A DNA stretch of 15,876 nt, taken from NCBI GenBank assembly GCA_012961655.1, contig DTYX01000016.1:1-15876 (forward strand). Reading direction: 5' to 3'. A program made the translations under genes and the position numbers. A model generated the notes under the pieces. It worked only from the letters and a program-made list of their open reading frames with translations. It was not told the DNA's origin and did not search any database. Each line of letters opens with the position of its first letter. Position 1 is the first letter of the stretch. Source of the stretch: Candidatus Poribacteria bacterium (GTDB lineage: Bacteria > Poribacteria > WGA-4E > DTYX01). Positions 14,458 to 15,876 of this stretch are shown piece after piece.

Positions 14458-15471
14458 GTGGAAATTTCCCAAAAAGATTTAGAATACACAAATCTGAAAC
14501 ATTACCTGGCAAAACTAAAATCGTTATCAACTTGGAACCTGCCAAGGGCGAGAATCATCCGGAGCACCATCATGATTAGAGACCATCAGAAAATGATAGC
14601 CGATAAAATACGCACGGAATCCTATCGAAAAGCTATCATGGAAACAGTAAAATCAGGTGATATTGTGTTGGATTTAGGGACCGGCTTGGGCATTCTGGCT
14701 TTTTTCGCCTGTCAAGCGGGAGCTCAGAAAGTGTATGCAATCGAAAAATCGCGCATAATCTCGGTGGCGAACCAAATCTGTTGGGCAAATAGGTTTCAGG
14801 ATAAAGTGACCTTCATCAAAGACCATTCCACGAAAGTAAAATTGCCTGAAAAGGTTGATGTCATCGTTACGGAAGTTTTGGGCACTTTCGCCCTCGATGA
14901 GAATATTCTCCCCTCCATTGTCGATGCGAGAAACCGATTTCTCAAGTTAAATGGAACGCTTATACCCTTTAGAATCGAACTATTTCTCGCCGCCATAGAA
15001 TCAAAAGCGCACTATAGCGTCATTGAATTTTGGGATTCGCCTCTGTATGGCATAAATTTCAAACCGGCACGCGCGGAGATGGCAAAGCTTCCTCATGCTA
15101 TAAGAATCAAGGAATCAGAATGTTTATCCGACGCCGTATCGCTCAAACGGTTTAATCTACGGACTACTGACGGAATCAGCATCGACGAGACGATTTCCTT
15201 TCCGATAAAAAGAACGGGAATATTACACGGGTGGGGCGGATGGTTTGAGGTTCAATTATCGCCCGAAATCTCCATATCTACTTCACCTGCTGCTCCCGAA
15301 ACTCACTGGAAAAATATCTTCTTTCCTTCGATAGTCCCAATGCGCGTCAACGCCGGCGATGTCATAAATCTGCACATCCGCTCCGTAAAAAGGGATGACC
15401 ATACTGCATGGTGGTGGCGGTTGGCTTATACCATTTCTCCATATGAAAATAGCATTATCAGATTAATCTAA
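14458..15471 (+). CDS. PRMT-like class I SAM-dependent methyltransferase
   Basis: A 337-aa Rossmann-fold methyltransferase related to protein arginine methyltransferases. Seen from GTG 14458: a helix HQKMIADKIRTESYRKAI (43-60), SAM motif I VLDLGTGLGILAFF (70-83), acidic AIE at 94-96, post-motif VDVIVTEVLG (133-142), a double-E-like pair E139 and E148, and a beta-barrel half with THW at 282-284 followed by a strand and VNAGDVINLHI. The double-E and THW loops are the arginine-binding hallmarks of eukaryotic PRMTs. The YFxxY helix of PRMT1 is not evident. GTG 14458 lacks a ribosome site. ATG 14572 has GGAG 7 nt upstream and would remove 38 residues while keeping the catalytic core. Many bacterial relatives are mislabelled as ribosomal L11 methyltransferase. 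The substrate is unknown. It is not visibly linked to neighbouring genes. Confidence 0.8.
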   Translation: MEISQKDLEYTNLKHYLAKLKSLSTWNLPRARIIRSTIMIRDHQKMIADKIRTESYRKAIMETVKSGDIVLDLGTGLGILAFFACQAGAQKVYAIEKSRIISVANQICWANRFQDKVTFIKDHSTKVKLPEKVDVIVTEVLGTFALDENILPSIVDARNRFLKLNGTLIPFRIELFLAAIESKAHYSVIEFWDSPLYGINFKPARAEMAKLPHAIRIKESECLSDAVSLKRFNLRTTDGISIDETISFPIKRTGILHGWGGWFEVQLSPEISISTSPAAPETHWKNIFFPSIVPMRVNAGDVINLHIRSVKRDDHTAWWWRLAYTISPYENSIIRLI

Positions 15472-15567
15472 ACAACAGAGACACAGAGATATAGAAGAAG
15501 TCAAGAAAAACAGAAAACTTTCTTTCTCTTGTTGTATCTTCTAAGCAAATCCACTTGATGAACAGGT
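15472..15567. other. Convergent gap, purine-rich then pyrimidine-rich
   Basis: Purine-rich sequence (agagatatagaagaag) is followed by a T-rich run (ctttctttctcttgttg), with partial complementarity between the halves. It lies where the PRMT-like gene (plus) and the ribbon-helix-helix gene (minus) converge. It could act as a weak two-way terminator, but pairing is imperfect and no clear stem plus U-run can be drawn. Confidence 0.25.
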
Positions 15568-15810
15568 TCATGAATCAAAATACCGTTTGAGGTTAGCTTG
15601 CAACTGCGTTTTCCGCAATTCTATCATGAAATTTCGCAGAGTATCGCGTACCATCTCGCTTTTGCTAACATAACCGAAAGTTTTTTGAAAGCGCTCAAGC
15701 GGTGAACGCCATCGAACATGCTGAAATTCATCGAGCATCACAAATATAGGTTCCTTATTCCAATCCGCCACGGAACGTGGAGCTTCGACAGTCTGGCGGG
15801 ACAGAGCCAC
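15568..15810 (-). CDS. Ribbon-helix-helix-like small protein (possible antitoxin/regulator)
   Basis: An 80-codon minus-strand frame. The core FGYVSKSEMVRDTLRNFMIEL (45-65) resembles the helix-turn-helix portion of CopG/Arc-type ribbon-helix-helix proteins ('gy.s+SE.VR.ALR.fl'). Such proteins are DNA-binding dimers, often antitoxins. The start is uncertain. GTG 15810 begins just outside a long inverted repeat, and the first 20 residues look unlike coding sequence of the family. GTG 15741 has AAGGAA 9 nt upstream, and ATG 15738 is adjacent; these would give 56-57 aa, a good length for the fold. No toxin partner is visible in the window on the downstream side. The upstream side lies beyond the window's right edge. 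Confidence 0.45.
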   Translation of the reverse strand: MALSRQTVEAPRSVADWNKEPIFVMLDEFQHVRWRSPLERFQKTFGYVSKSEMVRDTLRNFMIELRKTQLQANLKRYFDS

Positions 15811-15811
15811 G

Positions 15812-15869
15812 TCACCACAGAGGGATGACGCTACGGATATTACGTCGTAGCGGCACTCCTCTGTGATGC
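15812..15869. repeat. MITE-like imperfect inverted repeat at the right edge
   Basis: Two 24-nt arms (15812-15835 and 15846-15869) match in 19 of 24 positions as reverse complements, around a 10-nt centre. The arms contain CACAGAGG and CGTAGCG words. The element lies directly upstream of the ribbon-helix-helix gene and may continue past the window. It looks like a folded-back mobile repeat or a REP-type element. Confidence 0.6.
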
Positions 15870-15876
15870 CATTATG

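Noticed and set aside
1..15876. CRISPR array, tRNA, rRNA or intact insertion sequence
   Set aside because: No regularly spaced direct repeats, no cloverleaf or ribosomal RNA signature, and no transposase frame found on either strand.

Overview
The window looks like a chromosome segment from an uncultured, free-living or symbiotic bacterium. The sequence is AT-leaning, with strand-mixed genes, many intergenic palindromes and gene fragments. Secreted LamG-like proteins share a C-terminal motif, and there are a GH116 glucosidase, a bacterial PRMT-like methyltransferase and a microcompartment vertex protein. From recalled family distributions this best suggests Candidatus Poribacteria or a nearby candidate phylum. 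That is an inference, not a database result.

Layout. (1) 1-3505: a two-cluster Fe-S subunit of a GlcF-type glycolate/lactate oxidase and a LarA-family (nickel-pincer racemase fold) protein lie on the plus strand. They converge on an EutN/CcmL-type microcompartment vertex gene on the minus strand. All three are consistent with 2-hydroxyacid metabolism near a microcompartment locus, but no shell hexamer or core enzyme is present here. (2) 3596-6580, minus strand: a secreted jelly-roll protein, the RarA/MgsA AAA+ ATPase and a secreted LamG protein, with palindromes between. (3) 6701-9082, minus strand: an ABC-2 permease, a TPR protein and a threonine aldolase, the last two overlapping by 8 bp. 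(4) 9066-9600: the remains of a MntA-HepT toxin-antitoxin pair, split by a palindromic repeat whose sister copy lies in front of larA. (5) 9680-10609: a membrane-anchored protein with four PEGA repeats, minus strand, behind a perfect-consensus sigma-70 promoter. (6) 10818-14064, plus strand: mogA with its own promoter, then a GH116 beta-glucosidase/glucosylceramidase-like enzyme. (7) 14071-15471: a JAB/JAMM metalloprotease fragment and a PRMT-like methyltransferase. (8) The right edge: a short ribbon-helix-helix-like protein (minus) beside a MITE-like inverted repeat.

The points most worth following are these. The LarA homologue keeps three of the four key residues at exactly the reference spacing but has Ser at the fourth, a catalytic His. 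The PRMT-like enzyme keeps the double-E and THW elements of eukaryotic arginine methyltransferases. Two secreted proteins carry the same C-terminal motif. A MntA-HepT module has been broken. No complete, convincing new multi-gene defence or metabolic system is visible within this window.
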